Source: Lacunisphaera sp. (GTDB lineage: Bacteria; Verrucomicrobiota; Verrucomicrobiia; Opitutales; Opitutaceae). Taken from it: DNA of 59,018 nucleotides. Below are positions 1 to 10,285 of this stretch, in pieces (position 1 is the first letter of the stretch; each line of letters opens with the position of its first letter). The translations under genes were made by a program, and so were the position numbers. The notes below the pieces were generated by a model. The model worked only from the letters and a program-made list of their open reading frames with translations, searched no databases and was not told the origin of the DNA. The stretch covers positions 1-59,018 of the forward strand of contig JAQSDJ010000048.1 in NCBI GenBank assembly GCA_029945855.1, in the 5' to 3' direction.

Positions 1-1521
1 TCCGGCGCTTCGCCCGGCCCCGGCCGCGGCCGCGGCCGCGGGCGGGGTGCTGCCCCCGACGAGCCGGTGCAACTCCCGCATGGCTTCCTTCAGGACGGCC
101 GCCTGGGCATTGAGTTCCTCGGCGGCGGCGGCGGTTTCCTCGGCATGGGCGGCGTTGGCCTGTGTGACCTGGTCCATCTGCGAGACGGCGGCCGTCACCT
201 GGCCGATGCCCTGGCTTTGCTCGCCGGACGCGGTCGCGATGCCGGCCACGAGCGCGTCTAGCTGCCGGACGCCCTGTTGGATCTCACCGAAACTCTGGGC
301 GACCTCGGCGCTGATCTGTGCGCCCTGCCGGCTCTTGGTCACGGAGTCGTCGATCTTGATGGCGGTCTCCTTGGCGGCGGTGGCGCAGCGCTGCGCCAGC
401 GCGCGCACCTCCTCGGCCACGACGGCGAAACCGGCGCCGGCCTCGCCGGCGCGGGCGGCCTCGACCGCGGCGTTCAGCGCGAGGATGTTCGTCTGGAAGG
501 CGATCTCGTCGATCGTCTTCAGGATCTTCGCGATGTCCCCGCTGGCGGTGGTGATGGCCTCCATCGCGGTCTGCATGGCCTGCATCTGCCGGGCGCCGGT
601 GTCGGCGGATGACCGGGTCGTGCCCGCCACCTGCTTGGCCTGTTGGGCGCTTTCGGCGTTGCGCTTGGTCATGCTGCTCAGCTCCTCGAGGGAGGCACTG
701 GTTTCCTCGAGCGAGGCGGCCTGTTCGCTGGCCCCCTCTGCCAGGGACTGGCTGGAAGTGGACACCTGGCCGGCGGCCGCGGCCACTTGGATGGAGCCCT
801 CGTCCAGCGATCCGGCGATCTCGAGCATGGCCGCGCCGGTGGCGCGGATAAAATACAGCGCGAGCGCGACACTGCAACCGGCCAGCGTCAAGCCCACGCC
901 CAGCATCCACCGGCTCAGCTGCTGCTGCTGCTGCACGGCGTCGTTGAGTCCTGTGTTGAACTCCGCGACGTGCTCCTGCACCAGCCCCTCGACCAGCTCG
1001 GACAGCTGGTTGGAGGCCTGGTCGAAAGGCTTCATCAGCTCCTGACCCTGCTCGGTGCCTTGGGTGACGAAGGCCGTGGCCATCTCACGCCCGGCCTTGC
1101 TGTAGAGGTTCAGCGCGTCGCTGAGACGGACCATCAGCTGCCGCAAGGCCGGATCGGCGCCGGCATCCTCCTGGAACCGGGCGACACCCTGGAGGAAGGC
1201 AAGGCGGTGCTGCTCGGCCGCGGCGAACGCCGGAGCCATCTCGTCCTTGAGCCGGGTGGCGGAGACATCCGTGAAGGCATCCTGGATGCGCAGCACGTCC
1301 AGCTGCATGGCGCGGGCGCGGTCGGCGAGCGGGGCGCTCACCGTGGTGACCTCGTGGATGGACCGCGCACTGATGCGGGTGATCGCGTAGGCGGCGGCCA
1401 GGCTCAGCGCGAGGGCGCCCAGCGGCACGCCGCAGAGCAGGAGCAGGCGCGCGCGAAGCGTGAGTTGCGTTGGGGCCGGGCGGCCCATGTCGATGGATTT
1501 CTGGCCCGGAGCAATATTCAT
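1..1521 (-). CDS. Methyl-accepting chemotaxis protein, 3' end cut by window start
   Basis: Open minus frame from ATG at 1521 to the window edge; antisense reading shows the MCP signalling hairpin region (E/A/Q-rich coiled coil, '[19 protein letters not shown]'-type block around 370-430) and an N-terminal TM region. Confidence 0.85.
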   Translation of the reverse strand, partial: MNIAPGQKSIDMGRPAPTQLTLRARLLLLCGVPLGALALSLAAAYAITRISARSIHEVTTVSAPLADRARAMQLDVLRIQDAFTDVSATRLKDEMAPAFAAAEQHRLAFLQGVARFQEDAGADPALRQLMVRLSDALNLYSKAGREMATAFVTQGTEQGQELMKPFDQASNQLSELVEGLVQEHVAEFNTGLNDAVQQQQQLSRWMLGVGLTLAGCSVALALYFIRATGAAMLEIAGSLDEGSIQVAAAAGQVSTSSQSLAEGASEQAASLEETSASLEELSSMTKRNAESAQQAKQVAGTTRSSADTGARQMQAMQTAMEAITTASGDIAKILKTIDEIAFQTNILALNAAVEAARAGEAGAGFAVVAEEVRALAQRCATAAKETAIKIDDSVTKSRQGAQISAEVAQSFGEIQQGVRQLDALVAGIATASGEQSQGIGQVTAAVSQMDQVTQANAAHAEETAAAAEELNAQAAVLKEAMRELHRLVGGSTPPAAAAAAGAGRSAG

Positions 1522-1558
1522 GGCTGTCGTTTGGTTGGGAAAAACAAGGGAGGCGGTG

Positions 1559-2803
1559 CTAGAAGGTCACGCGGGTGCGCAGGCCGACGACCCAGGCGTC
1601 GCCCACGGCGGCCGAGCCGCCGGGATGGCGGATGTATTGGAGGTCGGGCACGAGGAGCCAGCGGTCGCCCAAGGCGAGGCCGTAGGTGAGTTCCACCACC
1701 CATTCGCCGTCGGAGATCACGGCGGCGTCCACCTGGCGCTCGGCCCGGCGGGCGCCCGCGCTGACCCGCGCCCAGGCCACGCCGAGACCGAGGGTATCGG
1801 TGTCGCGCCCAGGAATCAGGCCGGTATAGCTCAGACCGGCGTCGGCGGCGTGCGATAGAAGATTGCGATCATCCGGGCTGCGGCCGATCCGCACGAAGGC
1901 CGTCAAGCCCTGCGGGACGGTCGATTCGTCGCCGGGGCCGGATTCGCGCCAGAGCATTTGCTCGGCGACGAGCCAGACCCCGTGATTGCCGGCATGGATG
2001 CGGGCCGGGGTCGCCAGCTCGGCGAAGTCCGCCGTGTGCCACCACATCCCGAGTCGCAACGAGCCCGGCCGGCGGGCCGCCGCCGGACCCGCCTCGGTTT
2101 CCAAGATTATCTCGGTCACGACGAACAAGCCCTGGTCACGGCTGAGGGATACGCGGAGGCCGTTGGGGTGACGCGCAGGATCGCCCCCCGCATCGTCGAA
2201 CGTATCGCCATCGTAAACGCCGGCCTGGATCCGGACGGTCCTGGTCAGCTGCAGTTCTGCAAACACCCCGAGGGCGCTGCGGGCAAAGGCGGGACCGGTA
2301 TTGCGCGTGTTGGCGGAGATGAACGCCGGCCAGCCAAAGCTGCTGTTGAGGAACGACGCGCCGGAGGCGGTGACGGCAAAATCGGTGTCGGCCACCAACC
2401 GGCCCGCACGGACGATCATGCGCCCATCGCTGAAAGCCCCCTCCAACCACAGTTCGTAGAGCAACGGATGGTCATAGGCCGCGAGATTGCTGGCTCCCTG
2501 CAGATCACCGAGGTGGGAGCCGCTGAGATCACCGCCGTGCGGCAGCAGTCCACTTGCATGAAGGCATGTGCCGACGGGCGCCCCGACAACCCGGGCGAGA
2601 TCGGCATCCATGACGGCTTCCAGCAATCCGCGATAGACCGACCCACGTTGCAATCCGCCGGAGGCGACCGAAAGCATCTCGGCGGTGTAGGCGCCGGTAA
2701 AAGCCGTGGCCGCAGCCGGGGGTGCTGCAGCCGCGCGGACGACCAGAACCCCCGCGACCATGACTGCCAGCAGGCAAATGTGATAGGCCGGGTTGTTTTT
2801 CAT
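1559..2803 (-). CDS. OprB-type carbohydrate-selective porin
   Basis: [26 protein letters not shown] signal peptide; body with [35 protein letters not shown] and C-terminal aromatic ...GLRTRVTF. Longer ORF start at 2995 rejected in favour of the signal peptide start. Confidence 0.75.
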   Translation of the reverse strand: MKNNPAYHICLLAVMVAGVLVVRAAAAPPAAATAFTGAYTAEMLSVASGGLQRGSVYRGLLEAVMDADLARVVGAPVGTCLHASGLLPHGGDLSGSHLGDLQGASNLAAYDHPLLYELWLEGAFSDGRMIVRAGRLVADTDFAVTASGASFLNSSFGWPAFISANTRNTGPAFARSALGVFAELQLTRTVRIQAGVYDGDTFDDAGGDPARHPNGLRVSLSRDQGLFVVTEIILETEAGPAAARRPGSLRLGMWWHTADFAELATPARIHAGNHGVWLVAEQMLWRESGPGDESTVPQGLTAFVRIGRSPDDRNLLSHAADAGLSYTGLIPGRDTDTLGLGVAWARVSAGARRAERQVDAAVISDGEWVVELTYGLALGDRWLLVPDLQYIRHPGGSAAVGDAWVVGLRTRVTF

Positions 2804-3033
2804 CGGGTGGTGTGAAATCGGAGGCGGACGGGTGGAGTCCACCGCCCATGCCGCTGACATTCTGCAGATGGCATGAGGTGAAGGACCCAGGCCTGTATTC
2901 GGCCCGAAGCGCGCTGCAGTAAAATGGTTTGGACTAGAATATTTACTGCTCCAGACCCGGCCGGAACGTGCAGATACCGGTAAACTTTTGCCCAACCGGT
3001 CCGATTGCAGGGATTGCGCCGTCCTCGCCGCCC

Positions 3034-5178
3034 ATGCCCATCATTTCCGATCAGCTACCTGCCATCGACGACTGTATCAACCGGCTCACCGCCGAGACGA
3101 TCCTGGCCCAGCCCGGCCACGACGACGGACTCGTGCCCGCCTTCAGTCTCCTCGGCGACCTGCTCGAGCTGTGCTCGCTCGAGCCGGCGCTGCGCGAACC
3201 GGTCGCCGCCCAGCGCGGTGCGCTCGAGGCCCTGCTCGATGCCGCCCGCCCCTTCGACGACGAATCACTGGGCCGGTTGCGCCGCCTGGTCGAGTGGCTG
3301 CCCGGTGCCCTCCACGCCGCCAAATCCGGCCAGCCCGCGCCGACCCTCGCCACGACCGCCGGCACGCCGGCTCCGGCCGCCACGGCCGCCGCCGCTTCTG
3401 TCGCTTCAACCACCGGCCCGGCGGACGTGCTGCTGGACGTGCACCTGGCGGAAAACCGCGACCTCCTGGTCGAATTCCACGCCGAGGCGGTCGACCACCT
3501 GCAGCAGATCGAGGCCGCGCTGCTCGCGCTCGACCAGCAGCCGGACAATCCGGAGGCGCTCAATTCCATCTTTCGTTCCTTTCACACCTTCAAAGGCAAC
3601 GCCGGCTTCCTCGGCCTGGCGCCGATGCAGTCGCTCGCCCACGAGGTCGAATCGCTCCTCGATCTCGCCCGCAACCACAAGCTCCGGCTCAACGCCGCGA
3701 TCGTCACCGAGATCCTGCGCAGCCGCGATGCCCTCGCCGCCCTGACGCAGCAGATCGCCATCGCCCTCGAGCAGGGCCGCCTGCCCGACCGGATCATCCC
3801 CGTCAGCCACCTCATCACCGCGGTGAAAGTGCTCGCCGCCACCGCCGGCACGGAACCCGCCGCCGGCGCGATACCCGATGCCGCCGCCCCGGTCGCCGCC
3901 GCACTCCCGGTCGCCGCCGCTGCCGCGCCCGTCGCCGCCCCGACCCCAGCCGCTCCCGACCAGTCCCGCCAACACGCCAACGCCCTGGAAGCGGCCGCCA
4001 CCGTCCGCTCCGCCGTCGGCAACCAGACCGTGCGCGTCAACACCGAGAAGCTCGACTCCCTCATGGATCTCGTCGGCGAACTCGTGATCGTGCAGAGCCA
4101 GCTGGCCGAGACCGCGCGGACCGGGGACACGGGCGGCGGTTCCACGCTGCAACGCAACCTCGCCCAGCTTTCCCGCATCACGAAGGACCTGCAGCACACC
4201 GCGATGTCGCTGCGCATGATCCCGATCAAGTCCAGCTTCCAGAAGATGGAGCGCCTCGCCCGCGATCTCGCCCGCGATTTCGGCAAGAAGGTCAGCTTTG
4301 TCACCAGCGGCGAGGACACCGAGCTCGATCGCACCGTCGTCGAGGAGATCGCCGATCCGCTCGTGCACATGGTGCGCAACGCCCTGGACCACGGCCTCGA
4401 GCCGTCCGCCGACCGGCTGGCCCGCGGCAAGCCCGAGACCGGCACCCTCCACCTCAAGGCCTACCATCAGGGCAGCAACATCGTGGTCGAGCTGCAGGAC
4501 GACGGCCGCGGCATCGACCCCGACAAGGTCCTCGCGAAGGCGCGCCGACAGAACCTCGTGGCGGCGAACGCGACGCCCTCGCGCGAGGAGATTTTCAACC
4601 TGCTGTTCCTGCCCGGCTTCTCCACCGCGGAGAAGGTGACGGCCGTCTCCGGCCGCGGTGTGGGCATGGACGTGGTGCGGCGCAACATCGAGAAGCTCCG
4701 CGGCAAGATCGAGGTCAGCTCCGAGGTCGGCCGCGGCTCCACGTTCCGGATCAAGCTGCCGCTCACCATGGCGATCATCGACGGCCTCGTGGTGCGCGTC
4801 GGCACGGACAAGTTCGTGCTCCCGAGCACCTCGGTGCAGCGGGCACTGCGGCCGGCGAAGGAGGCCTTCACCACCATCCAGGGTCGCGGCGAGGTGCTTG
4901 AGCTGCGCGGCCGCATTTTGCCGCTCCACCGCCTGCACCGCACCTTCAGCCTGAAGGCCGATTCCGAGAACCCGTGGGAAGGCATCGTCGTCATCCTCGA
5001 GCACGGCGGCAAGGTCTCCGCCCTCCTGGTCGACGAGCTGATCAGCAAGCAGGAGGTCGTCATCAAAAACCTCGGGGCCTACCTCGAGCACCTGCCCGGC
5101 GTCGCCGGCGGCGCGATCATGGGCGACGGCCACATCGCCCTCATCCTCGATCCGGCCTCGCTCCTGCAGGCCGCCTGA
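3034..5178 (+). CDS. cheA: Chemotaxis histidine kinase CheA (HPt, dimerisation, HATPase, CheW-like domains)
   Basis: HPt motif FRSFHTFKGNAGFLGL; LMDLVGELVIVQSQL; HMVRNALDHGLE; GRGVGMDVVRRNIEKLRGKIEV; CheW-like C-terminus. Confidence 0.93.
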   Translation: MPIISDQLPAIDDCINRLTAETILAQPGHDDGLVPAFSLLGDLLELCSLEPALREPVAAQRGALEALLDAARPFDDESLGRLRRLVEWLPGALHAAKSGQPAPTLATTAGTPAPAATAAAASVASTTGPADVLLDVHLAENRDLLVEFHAEAVDHLQQIEAALLALDQQPDNPEALNSIFRSFHTFKGNAGFLGLAPMQSLAHEVESLLDLARNHKLRLNAAIVTEILRSRDALAALTQQIAIALEQGRLPDRIIPVSHLITAVKVLAATAGTEPAAGAIPDAAAPVAAALPVAAAAAPVAAPTPAAPDQSRQHANALEAAATVRSAVGNQTVRVNTEKLDSLMDLVGELVIVQSQLAETARTGDTGGGSTLQRNLAQLSRITKDLQHTAMSLRMIPIKSSFQKMERLARDLARDFGKKVSFVTSGEDTELDRTVVEEIADPLVHMVRNALDHGLEPSADRLARGKPETGTLHLKAYHQGSNIVVELQDDGRGIDPDKVLAKARRQNLVAANATPSREEIFNLLFLPGFSTAEKVTAVSGRGVGMDVVRRNIEKLRGKIEVSSEVGRGSTFRIKLPLTMAIIDGLVVRVGTDKFVLPSTSVQRALRPAKEAFTTIQGRGEVLELRGRILPLHRLHRTFSLKADSENPWEGIVVILEHGGKVSALLVDELISKQEVVIKNLGAYLEHLPGVAGGAIMGDGHIALILDPASLLQAA

Positions 5179-5192
5179 GCCACCCTCATCCC

Positions 5193-6080
5193 ATGTCTTC
5201 CGCCCCGCTGCCCCCGCCGCCCACGATCGAACAGGTCTGTGACAAGGCCCGCCGCCTGCCGTGCGCGCCCTCCCTCCTGCCGAAGCTTTCCGCCGCCCTG
5301 CAGAGCGATGAATCGTCCGCCCTGGAGATCGAGCAGCTCATCTCGCTGGACGCCTCGCTCGCCGGCGCCACCCTGCGCCTCGCCAATTCCGCCGCGTTTG
5401 CCCGCGGCAAGGTGGACTCGCTGGAGGAGGCCGTCTTCCGCCTCGGCGCGAAGGAAATCTTCCGCCTCGCCGCCCTCGTGCTCGTGAACCGCTGGGAAGC
5501 GGGCTCGGGCCTCGGCCCGCACTGGGCGCCGGGGGATTTCAGCCGCCACGCCCTCATCACGGCCATCGCCGCCGAGGTGCTGGCGGAGGCTACCGGGCGC
5601 GTCACCCCGCGCACCGCCTACACCGCGGGGTTGATCAACGACCTCGGCAAGCTCGCCCTCGCGCACTGCTGCGCCGACTACTATCCCGCCATCATGGAAA
5701 ACTGCCGGCAGACCGGCGGCACCTGGGAGGAGGCCGAGCGCGCCGTCCTGGGCTATCACCATGGCGAGGTCAGCGTGCGCCTGCTGCACGCGTGGAATTT
5801 TCCCCCGATCTTCGCCTCGGTGGCCGACCACCTGTTGCGGCCCGCCGAGGCCCCGGCCGAGGTGGTGCCCCTCCTCTCCCACGTGCTCGCGGCCAAGTAT
5901 CTCGCCGTCGCGATGGGCCCCGGCGTCGGCGCCGACGGTTTCCTGTTTGCCGTGCCCGGCAGCTTCCTCACCGAGTGGGGCTTCAGCTCCGAGATGCTCG
6001 AGCAGGCCATGCCGGTCGTGCTGGAACGCGCCAGCGCCCGCCTGGCCGAGAAGCTCACGCACGGCGCGATGACGTTCTGA
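5193..6080 (+). CDS. HDOD domain protein
   Basis: Translation shows LPCAPSLLPKLSAALQSDESSALEIEQLISLDASLAGATLRLANSAAF...GLINDLGKLAL, typical HDOD. Confidence 0.85.
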   Translation: MSSAPLPPPPTIEQVCDKARRLPCAPSLLPKLSAALQSDESSALEIEQLISLDASLAGATLRLANSAAFARGKVDSLEEAVFRLGAKEIFRLAALVLVNRWEAGSGLGPHWAPGDFSRHALITAIAAEVLAEATGRVTPRTAYTAGLINDLGKLALAHCCADYYPAIMENCRQTGGTWEEAERAVLGYHHGEVSVRLLHAWNFPPIFASVADHLLRPAEAPAEVVPLLSHVLAAKYLAVAMGPGVGADGFLFAVPGSFLTEWGFSSEMLEQAMPVVLERASARLAEKLTHGAMTF

Positions 6081-6164
6081 GCCGGCGCGCGCCCGTCCCA
6101 GGAATGTTCGCAACGCCGCTTACCCAAATCATCCAGGGCAAGCGAACTGTCCGATAGGGATAGT

Positions 6165-6293
6165 GTCGCCATTGTGCCCGCAGAAGCCGTAGAGGATCAA
6201 CCTGCCGGATTCGGCGACTGGGTCCTGGTTGATGAAGCGGCCTAAAGATGGGCTGTAATATCTGTGGCCGTAATAGACCAAGCCGGTCTCGGT
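6165..6293 (-). pseudogene. RHS/YD-repeat core domain remnant
   Basis: Minus-strand translation TETGLVYYGHRYYSPSLGRFINQDPVAESGRLILYGFCGHNGD matches the RHS repeat-associated core signature; frame closes at TGA (6129-6131) soon after, and no upstream RHS body is present. Confidence 0.85.
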
Positions 6294-6366
6294 GCCGAAC
6301 CCCGCCTCTGCCCCATTTCCACAGGAAAGGTCCGGCCTTCCACCTGTGGCAACTGCTTGGCCCGCC

Positions 6367-6891
6367 TCAGTCCGCCAGCGAGAGCTGCTGGGTGTCGGCC
6401 GGGCGCTTGAGCGTGACCGTGCCGGTGGCCATCTCGAGGTGCACCGTGCGGTTGATCGAGCCGCCGACGTCGGTGAACCGCACCAGGCAGCCCTGCTGCC
6501 GGAGATAGTCCATCGTCACGCCGGAGTTGCGCTCGCCGATGCGGAAGGGATCCTGTCCGGCGATGACGCTGGCGCCCCCGGCGACAAACAGGCGCAGCCG
6601 GCGGCGTTCGCCCTTGAGCCCGAGCAGCGCCGCGAAGAACCGCGGCAGGCCGGTGTCGGCGAACATGGCCGGCTGCGCGAGGGCCTTCTCGGGCGAGATC
6701 TTCGATTCCGGCAGCATGAGGTGCAGAATGCCACCCACCTTGCCGAGGGGGTCGTAGGCGATCACGCCCACGCACGAGCCGAGGGCGTAAGTGCTGAGCA
6801 CCACATGGGCGTTGTTCGACACGGCCATGTCGCCGACCCCGATGATCACCCGTTGGGCAAACAGGGAGGAGATGCCAGGTGATCCGGCCAT
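6367..6891 (-). CDS. cheD: Chemoreceptor glutamine deamidase CheD
   Basis: STYALGSCVGVIAYDPLGKVGGILHLMLPES and FVAGGASVI...IGERNSGVTMDYL; CheD Cys/His motif present. Confidence 0.92.
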   Translation of the reverse strand: MAGSPGISSLFAQRVIIGVGDMAVSNNAHVVLSTYALGSCVGVIAYDPLGKVGGILHLMLPESKISPEKALAQPAMFADTGLPRFFAALLGLKGERRRLRLFVAGGASVIAGQDPFRIGERNSGVTMDYLRQQGCLVRFTDVGGSINRTVHLEMATGTVTLKRPADTQQLSLAD

Positions 6892-7023
6892 GGTCAGACG
6901 GGGCGGTTGGTGGTGAGGAGCATACGGGGGCGGGCGGCGGCCGGCAGAGGGCCGCCAGCTGACCTAACGTCCCGACCCGGCCGGGACTTTAGCGTCATCG
7001 GGCCGGGCCGGTGGGAAAAGCGC

Positions 7024-8292
7024 TCACATGTAGACCAGCAGCCGCTGGCTGATCGGCGTGCTCTGGTTATGCGTGCGGATCTTGGCGATCGTGCCGGGCC
7101 CGAGCGCCTGGCCTTCCCCGATGAGCAGCAGCCCGTGCGGGCTGTAGATGCCCGTGGCGAGCACCATGCCGGGTTCCAGCTCGTCGAGGAGGATCTCGCG
7201 CACCTGGCGCGGCAGGCGGACGAGGTGCGTGACCTTGAGAAAGAGGCGGACGGCTTCGGGGTCATAGTGGGTGCCGGCTTGCCGGAGGATGGTGTCGAGC
7301 GTGGCCTGCTTGGACTCGGCTGATTCCACGAAGGCCGCGGCCACGGCGAGGCAGCGCGCGACCCACGGGATCTTGTTGCCGGCGATGCCGTCGGGATAGC
7401 CGGTGCCGTCGTAATTTTCGTGGTGGGCGCGGATGGCCTCGCCGACGTCGGTGCGGGCATCGACCAGCGCGGCGAGGGTCTGGCTGTAGACGGGATGGTT
7501 GTGCAGGGTGGCGCGCTCGCGCTCGGTGAGGTGCGCGGGATTCATGCGGAACGACCGCAGGAGCTCGCGGGAGACGCCGATGAGGCCGAGGTCGCAGAGC
7601 CAGGCGGCGGAGCTCAGCGCATGGCGCTCCACGGGCGTGAAGTGCCCGGTCTCGGCCATCTTGGCGGCGATCTCGACAAGGGCCTTGGCCTGGCCGCCGA
7701 GGATGGGATCGTAGGCGGTGAGGATGCGGCGGCAGAGCTCCAGCGAATGCTCGTAGCGCTCGCTCAGCCCGGCGTTCGCGGCGTCGAGCTTCAGGCGTTC
7801 CTGCTCGAGATCGCGCACCTTCTGCTCGAGCTCGGAGTTGGCGGTGATGAGCTGGGCGTTGAGCTGCTGCGTGCGGGCCTGCAGGACCTCGTTGTGGGTG
7901 ATGAGGTCGTGGCGCTGGATGGCGTTGCGCACCGTGGCGAGCAGCTCCTCGCGCAGCCAGGGCTTGGCCACGAAACGGAAGATCTCGCCCTTGTTGATCG
8001 CGTCGACGATGGTGGGCAGGGCCAGCACCGCGGTGATGAGGATGCGCGAGGCGTTCGGTCGGAGACGCCGGCTCTCGATCAGGAAATCCAGGCCGAGCAT
8101 CTCGGGCATGCGCTGGTCCGAGATGATGACGGCGAAGTCGCGTTCGGCGAGGATCGCCAGGGCCTTGAGCGGGCTGGAGACGGCCACGACCTGGTAGTTC
8201 TGGCGCTCGAGCGTTGCGCGCAAGGCCATCAGCACGACCGCCTCGTCATCGACGACGAGGATGCTGGGGGATTCGTTGGCCGGGGTGTTCAT
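7024..8292 (-). CDS. Response regulator with C-terminal HD-GYP-like domain (degenerate active site)
   Basis: REC: ILVVDDEAVVLMALRATLERQNYQVVAVSSPLKALAILAERDFAVIISDQRMPEMLGLDFL; HD-GYP-like: AWLCDLGLIGVSRELL ... HHENYDGTGYPDGIAGNKIPWVARCLAVAAAF. ATG at 8292 overlaps the cheB stop. Confidence 0.85.
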   Translation of the reverse strand: MNTPANESPSILVVDDEAVVLMALRATLERQNYQVVAVSSPLKALAILAERDFAVIISDQRMPEMLGLDFLIESRRLRPNASRILITAVLALPTIVDAINKGEIFRFVAKPWLREELLATVRNAIQRHDLITHNEVLQARTQQLNAQLITANSELEQKVRDLEQERLKLDAANAGLSERYEHSLELCRRILTAYDPILGGQAKALVEIAAKMAETGHFTPVERHALSSAAWLCDLGLIGVSRELLRSFRMNPAHLTERERATLHNHPVYSQTLAALVDARTDVGEAIRAHHENYDGTGYPDGIAGNKIPWVARCLAVAAAFVESAESKQATLDTILRQAGTHYDPEAVRLFLKVTHLVRLPRQVREILLDELEPGMVLATGIYSPHGLLLIGEGQALGPGTIAKIRTHNQSTPISQRLLVYM

Positions 8293-9380
8293 GGGTGGAC
8301 GGAAAGGGGGGCGCGCGCCTGGGTGGCGGTGCTGCGCGAGACCAGATACCGGGCGACGCGGTCGAGCGGCAGCTGGACCTGCGCCGCGCCGTTGTCGAAG
8401 GCGGCCTTCGGCATGCCGTAGACCACGCAGCTGGCCTCGTCCTGCGCAAAGGTAGCGGCGCCTTTTTGCCGGAGGCTGAGGAGACCGTCGGCGCCATCCT
8501 TGCCCATGCCGGTGAGGACGCCGGCTATGGTGTGGGGGCCGGCCCCGCAATCGGTGGCGGACTTGAAGAGCAGATCGACCGCGGGACGCTGGTGCCAGAC
8601 CTGCGGGCCGGTCACGACCCGGGCGCGATAGTGCTGGCCCGTCCACTGGAGCATCAGGTGGAAATTGCCCGGGGCGATGAGCGCGGTGCCCGGCAGGAGC
8701 AGATCGCCGTCCACCGCCTCGCGCACCTCGATCGCACAGAGCGTGTTGAGGCGGTCGGCAAAGGCCTTGGAGAAAGTCGCCGGGATGTGCTGCACGATGG
8801 CGATGCCCGGCAGGCTCGTGGGCAGTTCCGTGAGCACGTCGCGCAGCGCCTCGGTGCCGCCGGTGGAAGCGCCGAGCAGGAGGAGGGACCGCGGATGGCC
8901 GGCAAAGGTGCCGGGACCTTTCCCCCGGACGGCGGGAGCCGCGAGGACGGCCGCGCCCGGGCGCGCCGACCGCACCCGGGCGCGGGCGGCCGCCTTGACC
9001 TTGGCGATGAGCTGGGGCGCGAGGTCGCCGAACGAATAGGAACCGCTGGGCTTGCCCAGCACGTCGACGGCGCCGAGCCGCAGCGCCTCCAGCGCGCATT
9101 CGGAACCCTGCTGGGTGAGCGAACTCAGGACGATGACCGGCATCGGCTTCGCCTCCATCAGCAGGCGCAGGAAGGTGAGACCGTCCATCCGCGGCATCTC
9201 GAGGTCGAGCGTGATGACGTCCGGCGCGAGTTCCCGGAGCCGGTCGCGCGCCATGTAGGGATCGATCGCCGTGCCGACGACCTCGATCTCGGGATCGCTG
9301 GCCAGCGCCTCGCTGGCGAGCTTCCGGACGACGGCGGAGTCGTCGACGATGAGAACGCGGATTTTGCGCAGGGGCAGCAT
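8289..9380 (-). CDS. cheB: Chemotaxis protein-glutamate methylesterase CheB
   Basis: REC domain VLIVDDSAVVRKLASEAL...LDLEMPRMDGLTFLRLLM; CheB domain LLGASTGGTEALRDVLTELP, GKDGADGLLSLRQKGAATFAQDEASCVVYGMPKAA. Confidence 0.95.
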   Translation of the reverse strand: MLPLRKIRVLIVDDSAVVRKLASEALASDPEIEVVGTAIDPYMARDRLRELAPDVITLDLEMPRMDGLTFLRLLMEAKPMPVIVLSSLTQQGSECALEALRLGAVDVLGKPSGSYSFGDLAPQLIAKVKAAARARVRSARPGAAVLAAPAVRGKGPGTFAGHPRSLLLLGASTGGTEALRDVLTELPTSLPGIAIVQHIPATFSKAFADRLNTLCAIEVREAVDGDLLLPGTALIAPGNFHLMLQWTGQHYRARVVTGPQVWHQRPAVDLLFKSATDCGAGPHTIAGVLTGMGKDGADGLLSLRQKGAATFAQDEASCVVYGMPKAAFDNGAAQVQLPLDRVARYLVSRSTATQARAPLSVHP

Positions 9381-9382
9381 GG

Positions 9383-10210
9383 TCAGGAGGCCGGGGGCCG
9401 GCGGTAGACGGCGGGTTTGACGATCTGGAGCGTGTGCTTGATGCCGGTGAGGCTCTCCGAATGCCCGACCAGCAGGTAGCCGCCGGGCACCAGGCGCCGG
9501 GTCAGCCGGGCGACCAGCTCCTCCTGCGTGGGGCGGTCGAAGTAGATCATCACATTGCGGCAGAAAATGACCTGGAACGTCGTGGCGAAGGGCGGCTCGC
9601 CCTCAAGCAGGTTGAGCTGGTGGAAGCTCACGTTGGCCGTGAGCGCGGATTTCACGCGGTAATTCCCCTCCTGCGGGCCGACGCCGCGCTGGAAATATTT
9701 CTGGATCGTCGCGCGCGGCATGCGCTCGACCACGTCGCTGCGGTAGATGGCGGCGCGCGCCTTGTCCAGGATCCGGTGGGAGATGTCCGTGGCCTCGATG
9801 TGCCAGGGCCAGCCCCCCGCCGGCAGGATCTCGGCCAGTGTGATCGCGAGCGAATACGGCTCCTCGCCGGAGGAGGACGCCGCGCTCCAGACCTCGAAGC
9901 GCGGCCAGCGCTCCAGGCGCTGCCGCGCCTGCATCTCGGGCAGGATGTGCGTCCGCAGGTAGTCGAAGTGGGCGTTCTCGCGGAAGAAAAACGTGTGGTT
10001 CGTCGAGATCGCGTCGATGAGGTGCGCGAGTTCCTCCCCGGCGTCGTGGCCCTGGAGCAGGTCGCAATAATCGCCGATGCTCGACAGCTGTGTCGCGCGG
10101 AGGCGCTTGCCGAGGCGGGCGGCCACGAGTTCCCGTTTGTCCGAGCTCAGGTGGATGCGGCTGTGCTCGTAAACGAGGGTGCGGATGAATTCGAACTCTT
10201 TGTCCCTCAT
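9383..10210 (-). CDS. cheR: Chemotaxis methyltransferase CheR
   Basis: TNHTFFFRENAHFDYLRTHILPEM; WSAASSSGEEPYSLAI; VIFCRNVMIYFDRPTQEELVARL; GYLLVGHSESL. Confidence 0.95.
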   Translation of the reverse strand: MRDKEFEFIRTLVYEHSRIHLSSDKRELVAARLGKRLRATQLSSIGDYCDLLQGHDAGEELAHLIDAISTNHTFFFRENAHFDYLRTHILPEMQARQRLERWPRFEVWSAASSSGEEPYSLAITLAEILPAGGWPWHIEATDISHRILDKARAAIYRSDVVERMPRATIQKYFQRGVGPQEGNYRVKSALTANVSFHQLNLLEGEPPFATTFQVIFCRNVMIYFDRPTQEELVARLTRRLVPGGYLLVGHSESLTGIKHTLQIVKPAVYRRPPAS

Positions 10211-10225
10211 GAGGATTTTCCCCTG

Positions 10226-10233
10226 TTATCGGC
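10226..10233 (-). promoter_or_regulatory. Candidate sigma28 -10 element (GCCGATAA) for cheR operon
   Basis: Minus strand reads TTCA-N15-GCCGATAA about 15 nt upstream of the cheR ATG; -10 octamer perfect, -35 weak. Confidence 0.35.
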
Positions 10234-10285
10234 TCAGGCCTGACCGAATGAAGTCGCCGAAGGTAAATATCGGCACGGCCGCACT

